Source: Streptomyces spongiicola (GTDB taxonomy: Bacteria > Actinomycetota > Actinomycetes > Streptomycetales > Streptomycetaceae). From it: a stretch of DNA of 64,000 bases. The notes under the pieces are model-generated. The model saw only the letters and a program-made list of their open reading frames with translations. It was not told the origin of the DNA and did no database searches. Of the stretch, positions 1-8,390 are shown in pieces. The stretch lies in contig NZ_CP029254.1 of the NCBI RefSeq assembly GCF_003122365.1, forward strand, positions 5,954,001 to 6,018,000, read 5' to 3'. Position 1 is the stretch's first letter. Each line of letters begins with the position of its first letter. A program made the position numbers and the translations under genes.

Positions 1-129
1 CGTCCGCGGGCATGATTGCACGCGAGCTGTTCCGGGAGCGGAGCTGCGCATCCTACGACGACGAAGATCTCCGGCATCCCGCATCCAGAGGTTGAGTCTG
101 GCGCACGCACTCCGCGGTTTCCACTAGAT

Positions 130-150
130 TTCCGAATACGTTCCGAATAC
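130..150. promoter_or_regulatory. tandem direct repeat, candidate toxin-antitoxin operator
   Basis: The decamer TTCCGAATAC occurs at 130-139 and again at 141-150, eleven bases apart, ending nine bases before the antitoxin start codon. Phd-family antitoxins usually repress their own operon by binding repeats at this place, so an autoregulatory operator is a reasonable inference; no binding is shown. Confidence 0.5.
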
Positions 151-159
151 CATGGATCC

Positions 160-624
160 ATGACCATCGCATCAGGCCTCCCCGTGGCGACTCGGCGCTC
201 CTCGGACCTGAGCAAGCACTCCGCCGAGGTCTTCGCCGAGGCCGAGGACCACCCCGTGACGGTGACCCGGCGTGACGGCGAGGCTCTGGTCCTGATGTCG
301 CAGCGCGAGGCCGAGGGTCGTGCCCGCTTGCTGAACTTTGCCGCGCAGCTCATCACCGTCACCCTCGACGACCGCGGCTCGCTCGCCGAGCGCATGTCCA
401 AGGCCTTTCCTTGGATGCTTGCGCTGTCGCCGGCCGACCGGGAGTCCTGCGCGCAGGACCTCGTCGATGCGGCGCGCGCATCGTTCTCCACCGACCAGAC
501 GCACCTCGCGATCGCAGAGCTGACCTCCTGGAAAGAGACGGCCACCGCCATTGCGGCCGGGCTCAGCAACGGCAGCGCCGGTCTGGAGTGGCTTGATGGC
601 GATGAGACTGTGGAGCGTCCGTAG
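160..624 (+). CDS. Phd/YefM-type antitoxin
   Basis: A 154-residue protein whose first ~65 residues match the Phd/YefM antitoxin fold: a Ser/Asp-Leu-Ser-Lys region (SSDLSKHSAEVF) followed by the strand-turn-strand TVTRRDGEALVLMSQREAE. In the family this N-terminal part dimerises and binds operator DNA, while the C-terminal part wraps the toxin. The C-terminal ~85 residues are longer than in minimal Phd proteins. ATG 160 is chosen because the family match begins directly after it and the open frame upstream is unlike the family. It is followed two bases later by the toxin gene, so the two are probably co-translated. The direct repeat at 130-150 may be its operator. Confidence 0.8.
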   Translation: MTIASGLPVATRRSSDLSKHSAEVFAEAEDHPVTVTRRDGEALVLMSQREAEGRARLLNFAAQLITVTLDDRGSLAERMSKAFPWMLALSPADRESCAQDLVDAARASFSTDQTHLAIAELTSWKETATAIAAGLSNGSAGLEWLDGDETVERP

Positions 625-626
625 CC

Positions 627-977
627 GTGGCGGCCGCCAAGAAGGGCGAGCTGGTTCCTCGTCCTCCAAAGAAGATCGAGTACGAGATCCGCTTCGCCAC
701 GGCCGACGCGCAGAAGGGATGGCGCGACCTCGTCGCGACGATCCGCAACCCCATGACGGAGACCTGGGACTTCCTCACGCGGACGCCGCTGTCCACGACG
801 CCGACGAACTATCGGCTCAAGGGTGAGCTCGGCGTCATCGAGCGTGGCGGCGCGACCCATGAGCGGTGGCAGCACAAACCGACTGCGAAGGGCACCGCGC
901 ACATCTGGTTCTACGTCCACGAGCGCACGGTCTTCCTGGAGCAGGTGCACACGAGCCACCCGAACGAGACGAAGTAG
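627..977 (+). CDS. putative RelE/ParE-like toxin
   Basis: A 116-residue basic protein starting at GTG 627, two bases after the antitoxin stop. The central part (IEYEIRFATADAQKGWRDL, then WDFLTRTPLS) and the C-terminal strand with a conserved-looking basic/aromatic stretch (HERWQHKP, HIWFYVHERTVFLEQVHTSH) resemble the small RelE/YafQ ribosome-dependent RNase fold, in which Arg, His and Tyr near the C-terminus act on mRNA. Family membership is inferred from size, order and motif pattern, not a clear signature. The gene order antitoxin-toxin and near-overlap support a type II module. It could be another small toxin fold. There is no further gene downstream in the operon. Confidence 0.65.
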   Translation: MAAAKKGELVPRPPKKIEYEIRFATADAQKGWRDLVATIRNPMTETWDFLTRTPLSTTPTNYRLKGELGVIERGGATHERWQHKPTAKGTAHIWFYVHERTVFLEQVHTSHPNETK

Positions 978-1634
978 GCGCGCTTCGCAGCGTCGTACAT
1001 CGTCGGTGAGCGCGCATCCGGCGACTACCGGCATCGCCGGTGCCATGCCGGTCCAGCAGTCCGTCTCGGTCACGATCAGGGAGAACCGGACCAGCGGGCT
1101 CACGTTGCAGCATTGGGTGAGCGCGAACGCGAGAGGAGCGCGACCGGGCCCTGTTCCGCCGGTGTCGAGTACCGCTTCTGCGGCCCTCCAGCTGTCCGGT
1201 CTGGCGCTCCGCGCCCATGACGTGCACTGGTCCGAGAGCCTGCCTGGCGCAGTATGGCGACGCACCGACAGCAATCGCCAATGAAGCACGTTGACTCGCC
1301 GTGCTACGCGTGTCGAGGTGCTGCGTCAGCGGTAGGAAAACCCGGCCGGATGCGCTCTCCGCACCCGGAAACAATGGTCATTATGGCGATCTGATGCGAG
1401 GATCATCGCAAGACGCCATCGCCTCGAAATCCTGCAGAACTACCGTGTAGCGGGAGCATGTCTCAGTACGTGCTTCGCGGACTTGCCGGTTCCTGACCTG
1501 ATGTGAACGAGCGCCCTGCCCCTGCGTCTCGTGAGTGGGGGCGGGACGCCCGCGCTCGAAGGTGCGGGACACGCCCTCTGTGACCATGGTCGCAGGCGAT
1601 ACCCGTGCGGTACGGCGCCCACGCGGTCTGCCAG

Positions 1635-1735
<101 letters not shown>

Positions 1736-1950
1736 CGGTCCCTGGGCTCTGGGCTCTGACGGTCCCCGTCCGCTGCCGGGGGCCGCCCGCGCCCGGGCAC
1801 CCGGTGAGCACCGTCGTTCCGCGCCGGACGCTTCGGTCCGCGCCCTCCCTCCGCACCATGCGACGAGCGGGCCCCGGCCCTGAGCGCGGCGCGGGATCCG
1901 GTCCCCCGGCCCCGGCCGCTCGGCCACCCGGCCCCCGGGGGGGCGACGGG

Positions 1951-2850
1951 TCACCGCGGACCGGCAACCGCCTCGCGGCAGCAGTCGACGAAGTCCCGCA
2001 CCACGGGGTTGCCGTCGTCCACGGGAGCCCAGGCCACCGCGACCCGGCTGGGGCTGACACCGCTCACCGGCCGGTAGGCGACCCCGGGCCGGGCGTAGAA
2101 GCGGGCGGCCGACTCAGGCGCGAGCGCGACCCCGTAGCCGTTCGCGATCGCGCTGAGCCAGTCGTCCGGCTGGTCGGTGACGGCGCCGATACGCACGGGC
2201 CGGCCACCGCGCTCGTCCGCCGCCAGCCAGTAGTCGCGCCAGGGACCGGTTTCCGGCGGTGCGGCCACGAACGGCTCGTCCCACAGCTCATGGAACGACA
2301 GCCCTTCACGTGCGGCCAGCGGATGGCCGGAGGGGAGCGCCACCCACCGGGGTTCCTCCAGCAGCTCCGCCACGCGCAGCGCGCCCTGACCGGGGAACGG
2401 CAGCCGCAGCAGGGCTGCGTCGACGTCCCCGTCGGCGAGTCCCGCGCTCGGGTTCGACCAGGCCGCCTGCCGCATCTCCACCCGCCAGCCCGGTCGTCGC
2501 CGGGCGAACTCCGCGATGATGTCCGGTGTCGACTCGTTCGCCGCACTGGCCAGGAAGCCCACTCTCAGTACCCGCTCCGCCCGGCTCGCCGCGCTCTTGG
2601 TCTCCCTCAGTATCCCGTCCCAGTCCGCCAGCAGCGACGGGACCAGCCGCGCCAGGGCCCGGCCCGGTTCGGTGAGCGCCATACCGGCCCGGGAACGCGT
2701 GAACAGCACCGTGCCCAGCAGGGTTTCCAGCTGCCGGACCTGCCGGGTCAGGGCGGGCTGCGACACGAACAGCCGCTCCGCCGCGCGGGTCAGGCTCCCC
2801 TCCTCCGCCACCGCGACGAAGGAGCGCAGCAACCGGGTGTCCACATCCAT
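1951..2850 (-). CDS. LysR-family transcriptional regulator
   Basis: A 299-residue protein with the standard LysR plan. The N-terminal winged helix-turn-helix (residues ~3-62) contains LLRSFVAVAEEGSLTRAAERL, here split as a recognition region FVSQPALTRQVRQLE; the ~90-295 part is the periplasmic-binding-like effector domain (VLRVGFLASAANE...). Full length is normal for the family. It is divergent from the DoxX-like gene at 3069, with 218 bases between, the classic arrangement in which a LysR protein controls its own promoter and that of its neighbour. The effector is not predictable from sequence. Confidence 0.9.
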   Translation of the reverse strand: MDVDTRLLRSFVAVAEEGSLTRAAERLFVSQPALTRQVRQLETLLGTVLFTRSRAGMALTEPGRALARLVPSLLADWDGILRETKSAASRAERVLRVGFLASAANESTPDIIAEFARRRPGWRVEMRQAAWSNPSAGLADGDVDAALLRLPFPGQGALRVAELLEEPRWVALPSGHPLAAREGLSFHELWDEPFVAAPPETGPWRDYWLAADERGGRPVRIGAVTDQPDDWLSAIANGYGVALAPESAARFYARPGVAYRPVSGVSPSRVAVAWAPVDDGNPVVRDFVDCCREAVAGPR

Positions 2851-3068
2851 GCCGCCAGGTTATGGAAAGGGGCATTGGACGCTTCGCAGGCCGCTCGGCA
2901 GGCTGGACGTGTCGCACGGCGGCCGCCCCCGTACCGCACACCGAGGGCCGTCACCGCGCACTTGTCTCCGCGCACTTGTCTCCCGGCATCCGTCGCGGTC
3001 GCGGTCCGAGGGCCGGCCCCTGCTCTCGCCGTCCCCGTCCTTGCCCGCCGAGCCGAACAGAGGTCCCC

Positions 3069-3437
3069 GTGTTCACCGCCTACGCAGTCGTCACCGCCGT
3101 CGCCATCGCGGCCAACGCCGTTGAGGCAGCCGCCAACTTCCTGAGGGCGCGGTTCGTGGTCGCCAACGCCGCCGCGGTCGGCGTCCCGCCGTCCTGGCTG
3201 CCCGCCCTCGGGGCGCTGAAGGGCGCGGCGGCCCTGGGGCTCCTGCTCGGCCTCCTCGGTCTCACCGCCGTCGGCACGGCCGCCGCCACGGGGCTGGTGC
3301 TCTTCTTCATCGGTGCCCTGGTGTTCCACGTCCGCGCCCGCGTCTTCCACAACATCGCGGGCCCGCTGCTCTTCCTGGCCCTGTCGGCCGCAGCGCTCGT
3401 GCTCACGGCCGCGGTGCCACCCGCCCAAGGAGGCTGA
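3069..3437 (+). CDS. DoxX-like small membrane protein
   Basis: A 122-residue, four-helix membrane protein (MFTAYAVVTAVAIAANAVEA, then LGALKGAAALGLLLGLLGL, a Val/Phe-rich third helix, and LLFLALSAAALVLTAAV). The pattern matches the DoxX/DoxD-like family found next to actinobacterial regulators; the members have no agreed function, though some are linked to redox or thiol stress. GTG 3069 with AGAGG just upstream is preferred over earlier in-frame codons because the first helix starts there. Divergent from the LysR gene, so it is the likely regulatory target. Confidence 0.75.
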   Translation: MFTAYAVVTAVAIAANAVEAAANFLRARFVVANAAAVGVPPSWLPALGALKGAAALGLLLGLLGLTAVGTAAATGLVLFFIGALVFHVRARVFHNIAGPLLFLALSAAALVLTAAVPPAQGG

Positions 3438-3815
3438 GGACCTCCGCGTCCCGGCATCTCCGTGTCCCGGCATCCCCGCGTCCCACGCCGGCCCTTCACG
3501 CCGGGCGCTCACGCCGGGCCCCTGCGGCGGGTCGGTGCCCCGCCCCTTCCGCCCGGCAACACGCCCAGCCCACGTCCAGCCACCCCTCGCACCCGCGGCC
3601 CACGCCGGGCGCTCACGCCGGGCCCCTGCGGCGGGTCGGTGCCCCGCCCCTTCCGCCCGGCAAGACGCCCAGCCCACGTCCAGCCACCCCTCGCACCCGG
3701 GGCCCACGTCCAGCCACCCCTCGCACCCGCGCCCGGCCCGCCCCGGCCCGCCCCGGCCCACGCCCGGGCCGCGGCCCCGGAGGGACCGCGGCCCGGACAC
3801 GGGGGCGAGGAGCGC
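3438..3815. other. gap between convergent genes, filled by a tandem repeat
   Basis: No gene is supported. Most of the gap is the 104-bp repeat at 3497-3729, followed by a CCCGGCCCGCC-type low-complexity run to about 3790. Confidence 0.7.
3497..3729. repeat. 104-bp tandem repeat, about 2.2 copies
   Basis: Copy one runs 3497-3600 and copy two 3601-3704, with only a few differences (for example GGCAACACG versus GGCAAGACG). A third, partial copy of 25 bases (CACGTCCAGCCACCCCTCGC onward) follows at 3705-3729. It sits between the 3' ends of two convergent genes. Confidence 0.9.
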
Positions 3816-6800
3816 TCAGGACAGCAGCTCGACCTCCGCCAGCACGGGCTTCACCGCACCCCCGGCGGGGACCAGCCGGTACTCCCGGTAGCCGCCGGGG
3901 CGGGCGACGGTGAAGGCCCGTGTCTGCCGGTCCCAGGCGAACGACTCACCTGACCGCCGGTCCAGATCGGTCCAGGCCGTGCCGTCCCGGGAGCCCTGGA
4001 GCACCCATTCCGCGGGGGCCTGGTCGTGCGCCGCCGAGGTGAGCGTGTACTGCACGGCCCGTGTGACCTCGGTGACCGGCAGGTCCACGGCCGCCCCAAG
4101 CGCCGCCTGGGTCTCGGAGGTGTCGTCGAAGAGCGCGCCCGGGCCGCTGATCGCGTCCCGGCGGGGCGAGGGCACCTTGTCGTCCCGGGTGATCGAGACG
4201 GGCGCGGCGCCCTTGCCCGTGCCCCAGCGCGACGGCTCCGGCCCCATGTCGAACTCCAGGGTGCCGCCCCGCGTCAGCAGCCCGTGGGGGAGCGCGGTGG
4301 AGTTCCAGCGCTTGCCGTTCACCTTCAGGCCCTGGACGTAGATGTTGCGGGCGCTGTTCCGGGGTGCCTTCACCACGAGTTCCCGGCCGTTCTCCAGGTG
4401 GACGGTCGCCTTCCTGAAGAGCGGAGAGCCGACCGCGTACTCCCCGCTGCCCATCACCAGCGGATAGAAGCCGAGCGCGGAGAAGAGGAACCAGGCCGAC
4501 TGCTCCCCGTTGTCCTCGTCGCCGTGGTAGCCCTGCCCGATCTCGCTGCCGGTGTAGAGGCGGGAGAGGACCTCGCGCACCTTCTCCTGCGTCTTCCACG
4601 GCTGGGCGGCCGCGTTGTACATGTAGGCGACGTGGTGGGCGACCTGGTTGGAGTGGCCGTACATGCCCATCCGCACGTCACGGGCCTCGGTCATCTCGTG
4701 GATGACGCTGCCGTACGAGCCGACGAACTCCGGCGACGCCGTCTCCGGGGTCGAGAAGTAGGTGTCGAGCTTCCCGGCGAGTCCCGGCCGGCCGCCGTAC
4801 AGGTTGGCCAGTCCCCGGCTGTCCTGCGGCGCGGTGAACGCATAGCCCCAGCCGTTGGTCTCGGTGTAGTCGTGGCCCCAGACCCGGGGGTCGTACGCGT
4901 CCGAGGGGACCCGCCAGGCGCCCTTCGCGTCGCGGCCCTGGAAGAAGCCCGCCTTCCCGTCGAACAGCGTCACGTAGTTGCGGGCCCTGTTCAGGAAGTA
5001 GGCGGACTCGTCCTGGTAGCGCGCCTTCCCCGTTTTCGCGTGGAGGGCCGCCGCCATCCTCGACAGGCCGTAGTCGTTGAGGTAGCCCTCCAGCGACCAC
5101 GACAGGCCCTCGTGAGTGGCGGTGGAGGCGTAACCGGTGAACGGGGAGGTCTCCATGCCCTTGCGGCCCACGCCCCGGTGCGGCGGCGCCACCGTGGCGT
5201 TCTTCAGCGCCGCCTCGTACGCCTCCTGAGCGTCGAAGCCGCGGACGCCCTTCACATAGGCGTCGGCGAAGGCGATGTCGGAGGAGGTGCCGGTCATCAG
5301 GTCGGCGTAGCCGGGGGAGGACCACCGGGAGATCCAGCCGCCGTCCCGGTACTGCTGGACGAACCCGTCGACCAGTTCGCCCGCCTTCTCCGGGGTGAGG
5401 AGGGAGTAGGCGGGCCAGGTCGTGCGGTAGGTGTCCCAGAAGCCGTTGTTGACGTACACCCGGCCGTCGACGATCTTCGCGCCGGTACGGGTCGGGGTGT
5501 CCGGGCCGGTCTGCGGCGAGAAGGGGCTGGCGTACCTGTCCTTGCCGTCGACCTTCTCGAAGCCGGAGTTCGGGTAGAGGTACAGCCGGTAGAGCGAGGA
5601 GTACAGGGTCACGAGCTGGTCGTGGGTGGCGCCCTCGACCTCGACCCGGCCGAGCAGGGCGTCCCAGGCGTCGCGCGCCCGGTCCCTGATCCGCCCGAAG
5701 GCCGCGGACGCGGGGATCTCCTGCGCGAGGTTCTTCCTGGCCTGGTCGACGCCGATCAGCGAGGTGGCGATGCGCAGTGTCACGGTGCGGTCCTCGCCCG
5801 CGTCGAACCGCAGATGGCCGGCGACGCCCCGGGACGAGGAGGAGGTGACGGGCGCGTCGAAGACGCCGTACACGAACAACCGGGTTGCGCCGGTGGACAG
5901 CCCGCTCCTGACGTCGGAGTAGCCGGTGAAGGAGCTGGTCTCGGGGTCGAGCGTCAGCCCGGCCTGCTCCGTGACGTTGTCGAAGAGCACCGAGGCGTCA
6001 TCGCCCGGATAGGTGAACCGCATCATCGCCGCGTGGTCGGTGGGGGCGATCTCCGCCTTCAGCCCGTTCTCGAACGTCACGCCGTAGTAGTGCGGCCGGG
6101 CGGTCTCCTTCTCGTGGCGGAAGGGCAGGGCGCGGGCGGTACGGCCGGTGTCCGGGGTGCCCTTCGCGGCGGACGGCATCAGCTGGAAGGTCTGCCGGTC
6201 GCCCATCCACGGGCTCGGCTCGTGGCTGGCGCTGAACGCCTGCACCGTGGGCAGGTTGTCGGCGTTGTTGGCGCGGGCGTACTCGTACAGCCAGCTGAGC
6301 GAGCCGGCGTTGGTCACCGGTGTCCAGAAGTTGAAGCCGTGCGGGACGGCCGTCGCCGGGAAGGTGTTGCCGCGCGAGAACGCGCCGCTGGAGTTGGTGC
6401 CGCGCACCGTCGAGGCGTAGTCCGCGAGGTGCGCGAGCCGCTTCTCGGGCGCCTTCGGGGCGATCCGGATGTCGTCGACCCACCCCTGGAACTTCGCCGG
6501 GCCCTCGGGCGCGTCGTACGCCACCAGGATCCGGTCCACGGTCTTCCCCGCGGCGACCGAGCCGATCCGGGACGCCACATGGTTCCACTGGTTGACGTAG
6601 AGCCGTTTCGCGGCGCCCTGCCCCTGCGGTGTGAGCGGCCCGCCGTGCGAGTCCACCGCCCGGAGGTCGCTCAGATGGGTGCCGTCGGTGAAGGCGAGGT
6701 CGACCGCCACGTTGGTGGCCGGGTAGCGGAGGTCGGTCTCGGCCATCGACGGGAAGACCCGGTACGACAGCTCGGTGTCCCTGCGCACGGCCGTGTCGAC

Positions 6801-7646
6801 GTCGAACACCCTGTTGTACGAGTACGCGCGGCCGTCCGGCCGGTGCGTGCCCGCGTACCGCAGCGCGCGCGTGCCGGTGAAGCCCGCACGGGCCTTCGCG
6901 GTGGGGGAGCCCGCCGGACCGCGGTCGACATGGCTGCGCATGTCCTCCGGTACGGGGCTGCCGGTGCTTCCGTCGGAGAACTGCACGTCGGCGAGCTGGA
7001 CGATGTCCGGGGCTCCGTTGTTGCGGGTGATCTCCAGGCGGTAGCGCGCGTACTCCCCGGCCTTCGCCGCGTCGATGCCGTACGTCCTCGTCTGGAAGCG
7101 CTCGTCGAAGGCCTGGCCCTCGCGGGTGTCCAGGACCGTCCAGTCCGCACCGTCCGCCGAGCCCTTGAGCGTCCAGTCCCTGGGGTCGCGCTCGGCGAAG
7201 TCGTTGGCCGAGGTCAGTGCGTAGGTGACGACCTTGACGGGGCCGTCCGTGTCGAACTCCACCCAGCCGGCCGGTTCGAAGGTGAGCCATTTGGTGGACG
7301 GCTGGAGGTCGACCAGGTTCTCCTTGGTCTCGCCGGCGCCGGTGTTCTCGCCGCTGGCGCGCAGTTCGGTGACCCTGTCGGTGACATTGCCGGGGATGCC
7401 CGAGGTGAAGCCGCCGTCGACGCCCTCGGACCGCTTCGCTCCGTCCGGTCCGGTGTCGACGGCGTCGCGCCAATCGGGCTGGGGCTGGTCGGCCTCGAAG
7501 GAGCTGGAGAACTCCGCCGCGGGGGCCGGGGGCCGGGAGGGCAGGGCGACGGCCGCCGACTGCGCCGTCAGCACCAGCAGGGAAGCGGCCGCCACCAGGG
7601 CGGCCGTGCGGGCGTGGGGATGCCTGGGGCTGGATCGTTGCCGCAT
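3816..7646 (-). CDS. secreted GH92 alpha-mannosidase with discoidin-type domains
   Basis: A 1276-residue exported enzyme. Residues 1-35 form a signal peptide (Arg/His-rich start, hydrophobic core, Ala-x-Ala end). Residues ~85-225 look like an F5/8 type C (CBM32-like) module (NLVDLQPSTKWLTF, then DIVQLADVQFSDGS). The glycoside hydrolase 92 body spans ~405-1120, opening with DYASTVRGTNSSGAFSRGNT and carrying the family signature GDEDNGEQSAW near residue 1040, which holds catalytic acids in GH92. A second F5/8-like module forms the C-terminus. GH92 enzymes are Ca-dependent exo-alpha-mannosidases acting on host or fungal mannans and N-glycans. The start has GGGAGGAA upstream. Divergent from the sugar importer ngcE; a palindromic operator lies in its leader region. 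Confidence 0.93.
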   Translation of the reverse strand: MRQRSSPRHPHARTAALVAAASLLVLTAQSAAVALPSRPPAPAAEFSSSFEADQPQPDWRDAVDTGPDGAKRSEGVDGGFTSGIPGNVTDRVTELRASGENTGAGETKENLVDLQPSTKWLTFEPAGWVEFDTDGPVKVVTYALTSANDFAERDPRDWTLKGSADGADWTVLDTREGQAFDERFQTRTYGIDAAKAGEYARYRLEITRNNGAPDIVQLADVQFSDGSTGSPVPEDMRSHVDRGPAGSPTAKARAGFTGTRALRYAGTHRPDGRAYSYNRVFDVDTAVRRDTELSYRVFPSMAETDLRYPATNVAVDLAFTDGTHLSDLRAVDSHGGPLTPQGQGAAKRLYVNQWNHVASRIGSVAAGKTVDRILVAYDAPEGPAKFQGWVDDIRIAPKAPEKRLAHLADYASTVRGTNSSGAFSRGNTFPATAVPHGFNFWTPVTNAGSLSWLYEYARANNADNLPTVQAFSASHEPSPWMGDRQTFQLMPSAAKGTPDTGRTARALPFRHEKETARPHYYGVTFENGLKAEIAPTDHAAMMRFTYPGDDASVLFDNVTEQAGLTLDPETSSFTGYSDVRSGLSTGATRLFVYGVFDAPVTSSSSRGVAGHLRFDAGEDRTVTLRIATSLIGVDQARKNLAQEIPASAAFGRIRDRARDAWDALLGRVEVEGATHDQLVTLYSSLYRLYLYPNSGFEKVDGKDRYASPFSPQTGPDTPTRTGAKIVDGRVYVNNGFWDTYRTTWPAYSLLTPEKAGELVDGFVQQYRDGGWISRWSSPGYADLMTGTSSDIAFADAYVKGVRGFDAQEAYEAALKNATVAPPHRGVGRKGMETSPFTGYASTATHEGLSWSLEGYLNDYGLSRMAAALHAKTGKARYQDESAYFLNRARNYVTLFDGKAGFFQGRDAKGAWRVPSDAYDPRVWGHDYTETNGWGYAFTAPQDSRGLANLYGGRPGLAGKLDTYFSTPETASPEFVGSYGSVIHEMTEARDVRMGMYGHSNQVAHHVAYMYNAAAQPWKTQEKVREVLSRLYTGSEIGQGYHGDEDNGEQSAWFLFSALGFYPLVMGSGEYAVGSPLFRKATVHLENGRELVVKAPRNSARNIYVQGLKVNGKRWNSTALPHGLLTRGGTLEFDMGPEPSRWGTGKGAAPVSITRDDKVPSPRRDAISGPGALFDDTSETQAALGAAVDLPVTEVTRAVQYTLTSAAHDQAPAEWVLQGSRDGTAWTDLDRRSGESFAWDRQTRAFTVARPGGYREYRLVPAGGAVKPVLAEVELLS

Positions 7647-7725
7647 GGGAAGCGGTTCCTCCCGCCGGAAGGGGTGGCATGGACAGGTGGTGACGAGCCG
7701 TTACACATAGCGGCGGCCGGGCCGG

Positions 7726-7800
7726 AACTGAACCGGCCGGAACTGAACCGGCCGGTGCGGTGCGGTGCGGTGCGGTGCGGTGGGGTGCGGTGCGGCGCGG
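7726..7800. repeat. 15-bp duplication followed by TGCGG pentamers
   Basis: AACTGAACCGGCCGG is present twice in tandem (7726-7740, 7741-7755) and is followed by about nine TGCGG-type pentamers (7756-7800) with two variants. It lies in the leader of the GH92 gene, upstream of its start codon. Confidence 0.85.
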
Positions 7801-7915
7801 TGGGGGAGGGGCGAGGCGGTGGCGGGGGGACGGGGCGCAGCGGGCACAGCGGGCAGGGGAGGCGGTGAGAGGCGACGGAGGGCCGACGAGGGGCGACGAG
7901 GGGCAATGAGAGAGG

Positions 7916-7927
7916 GACAACGTTGTC
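7916..7927. promoter_or_regulatory. palindromic operator candidate GACAACGTTGTC
   Basis: A perfect 12-bp palindrome with a central CG step, the usual form of LacI-family (and some ROK) operators. It lies 270 bases before the GH92 start and just downstream of a leftward TTGACA (7972-7977), where a repressor would block transcription. A related GACGTTGTC occurs before xylF at 13171. Confidence 0.6.
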
Positions 7928-8146
7928 AGCGATGCTGTGCAGGGACCAGTAGGGAGGCAAGTGCCCAGTGATGTCAAGGGTGTTGACGGCATGTCGGTTC
8001 GGATCCGGCCGCGTCCGCTGGACTCCCGCGCCGGCGTCCTGTCGCCGCCCTACTGTGTCCAGGTGTTCTCGCGCACGTTCCCGCCGTGTCCCGCGCCCGC
8101 GAGGTCTCAACTCGGGAAAGACTGCCGCGCGACCCTGTTTTCGATC

Positions 8147-8176
8147 TTGCTCCGTCGGAGGGGAGTGGACTATACC
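8147..8176 (+). promoter_or_regulatory. promoter candidate for ngcE
   Basis: TTGCTC (8147-8152), an 18-base spacer and TATACC (8171-8176) resemble a vegetative sigma-70-type promoter. Transcription would start near 8183, giving a leader of about 210 bases before ngcE. Confidence 0.5.
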
Positions 8177-8390
8177 TGTCGGCGTCCGCCTCGCCGGAAG
8201 GCACGGCGAAGGGCCGGGGACGGGCAGGCGAAGTATCGTCTGCGGCCCGGACGGCAGTCCGTTCCCACAGCCACGGAACCACCCCTGCACGACCAGCTTC
8301 AGCAATCGACCGCGGTGGCGGGGCCCTTCGTCCCAGGAAGAACGGGCGACCGGCTCACCGCCTGAGTCCTGGAGAAGGCGAGGACTGAGC

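Larger units (their letters stand above)
7647..8390. other. divergent promoter region between GH92 and ngcE
   Basis: No gene is supported. From left to right it holds a 15-bp tandem duplication and a TGCGG array (7726-7800), a perfect 12-bp palindrome (7916-7927), a TTGACA reading leftward (7972-7977), a rightward promoter candidate (8147-8176) and a ~210-base leader before ngcE. Confidence 0.7.

Noticed and set aside
3080..3800. Long Gly/Arg/Pro-rich frame on the - strand over the 104-bp repeat
   Set aside because: Overlaps the DoxX-like gene and repeats; repetitive translation without family match.
4026..7868. A 1280-residue open frame on the + strand opposite the GH92 gene
   Set aside because: Arg/Gly/Val-rich translation typical of the complementary strand of a GC-rich gene; no family motif and GH92 is unambiguous.
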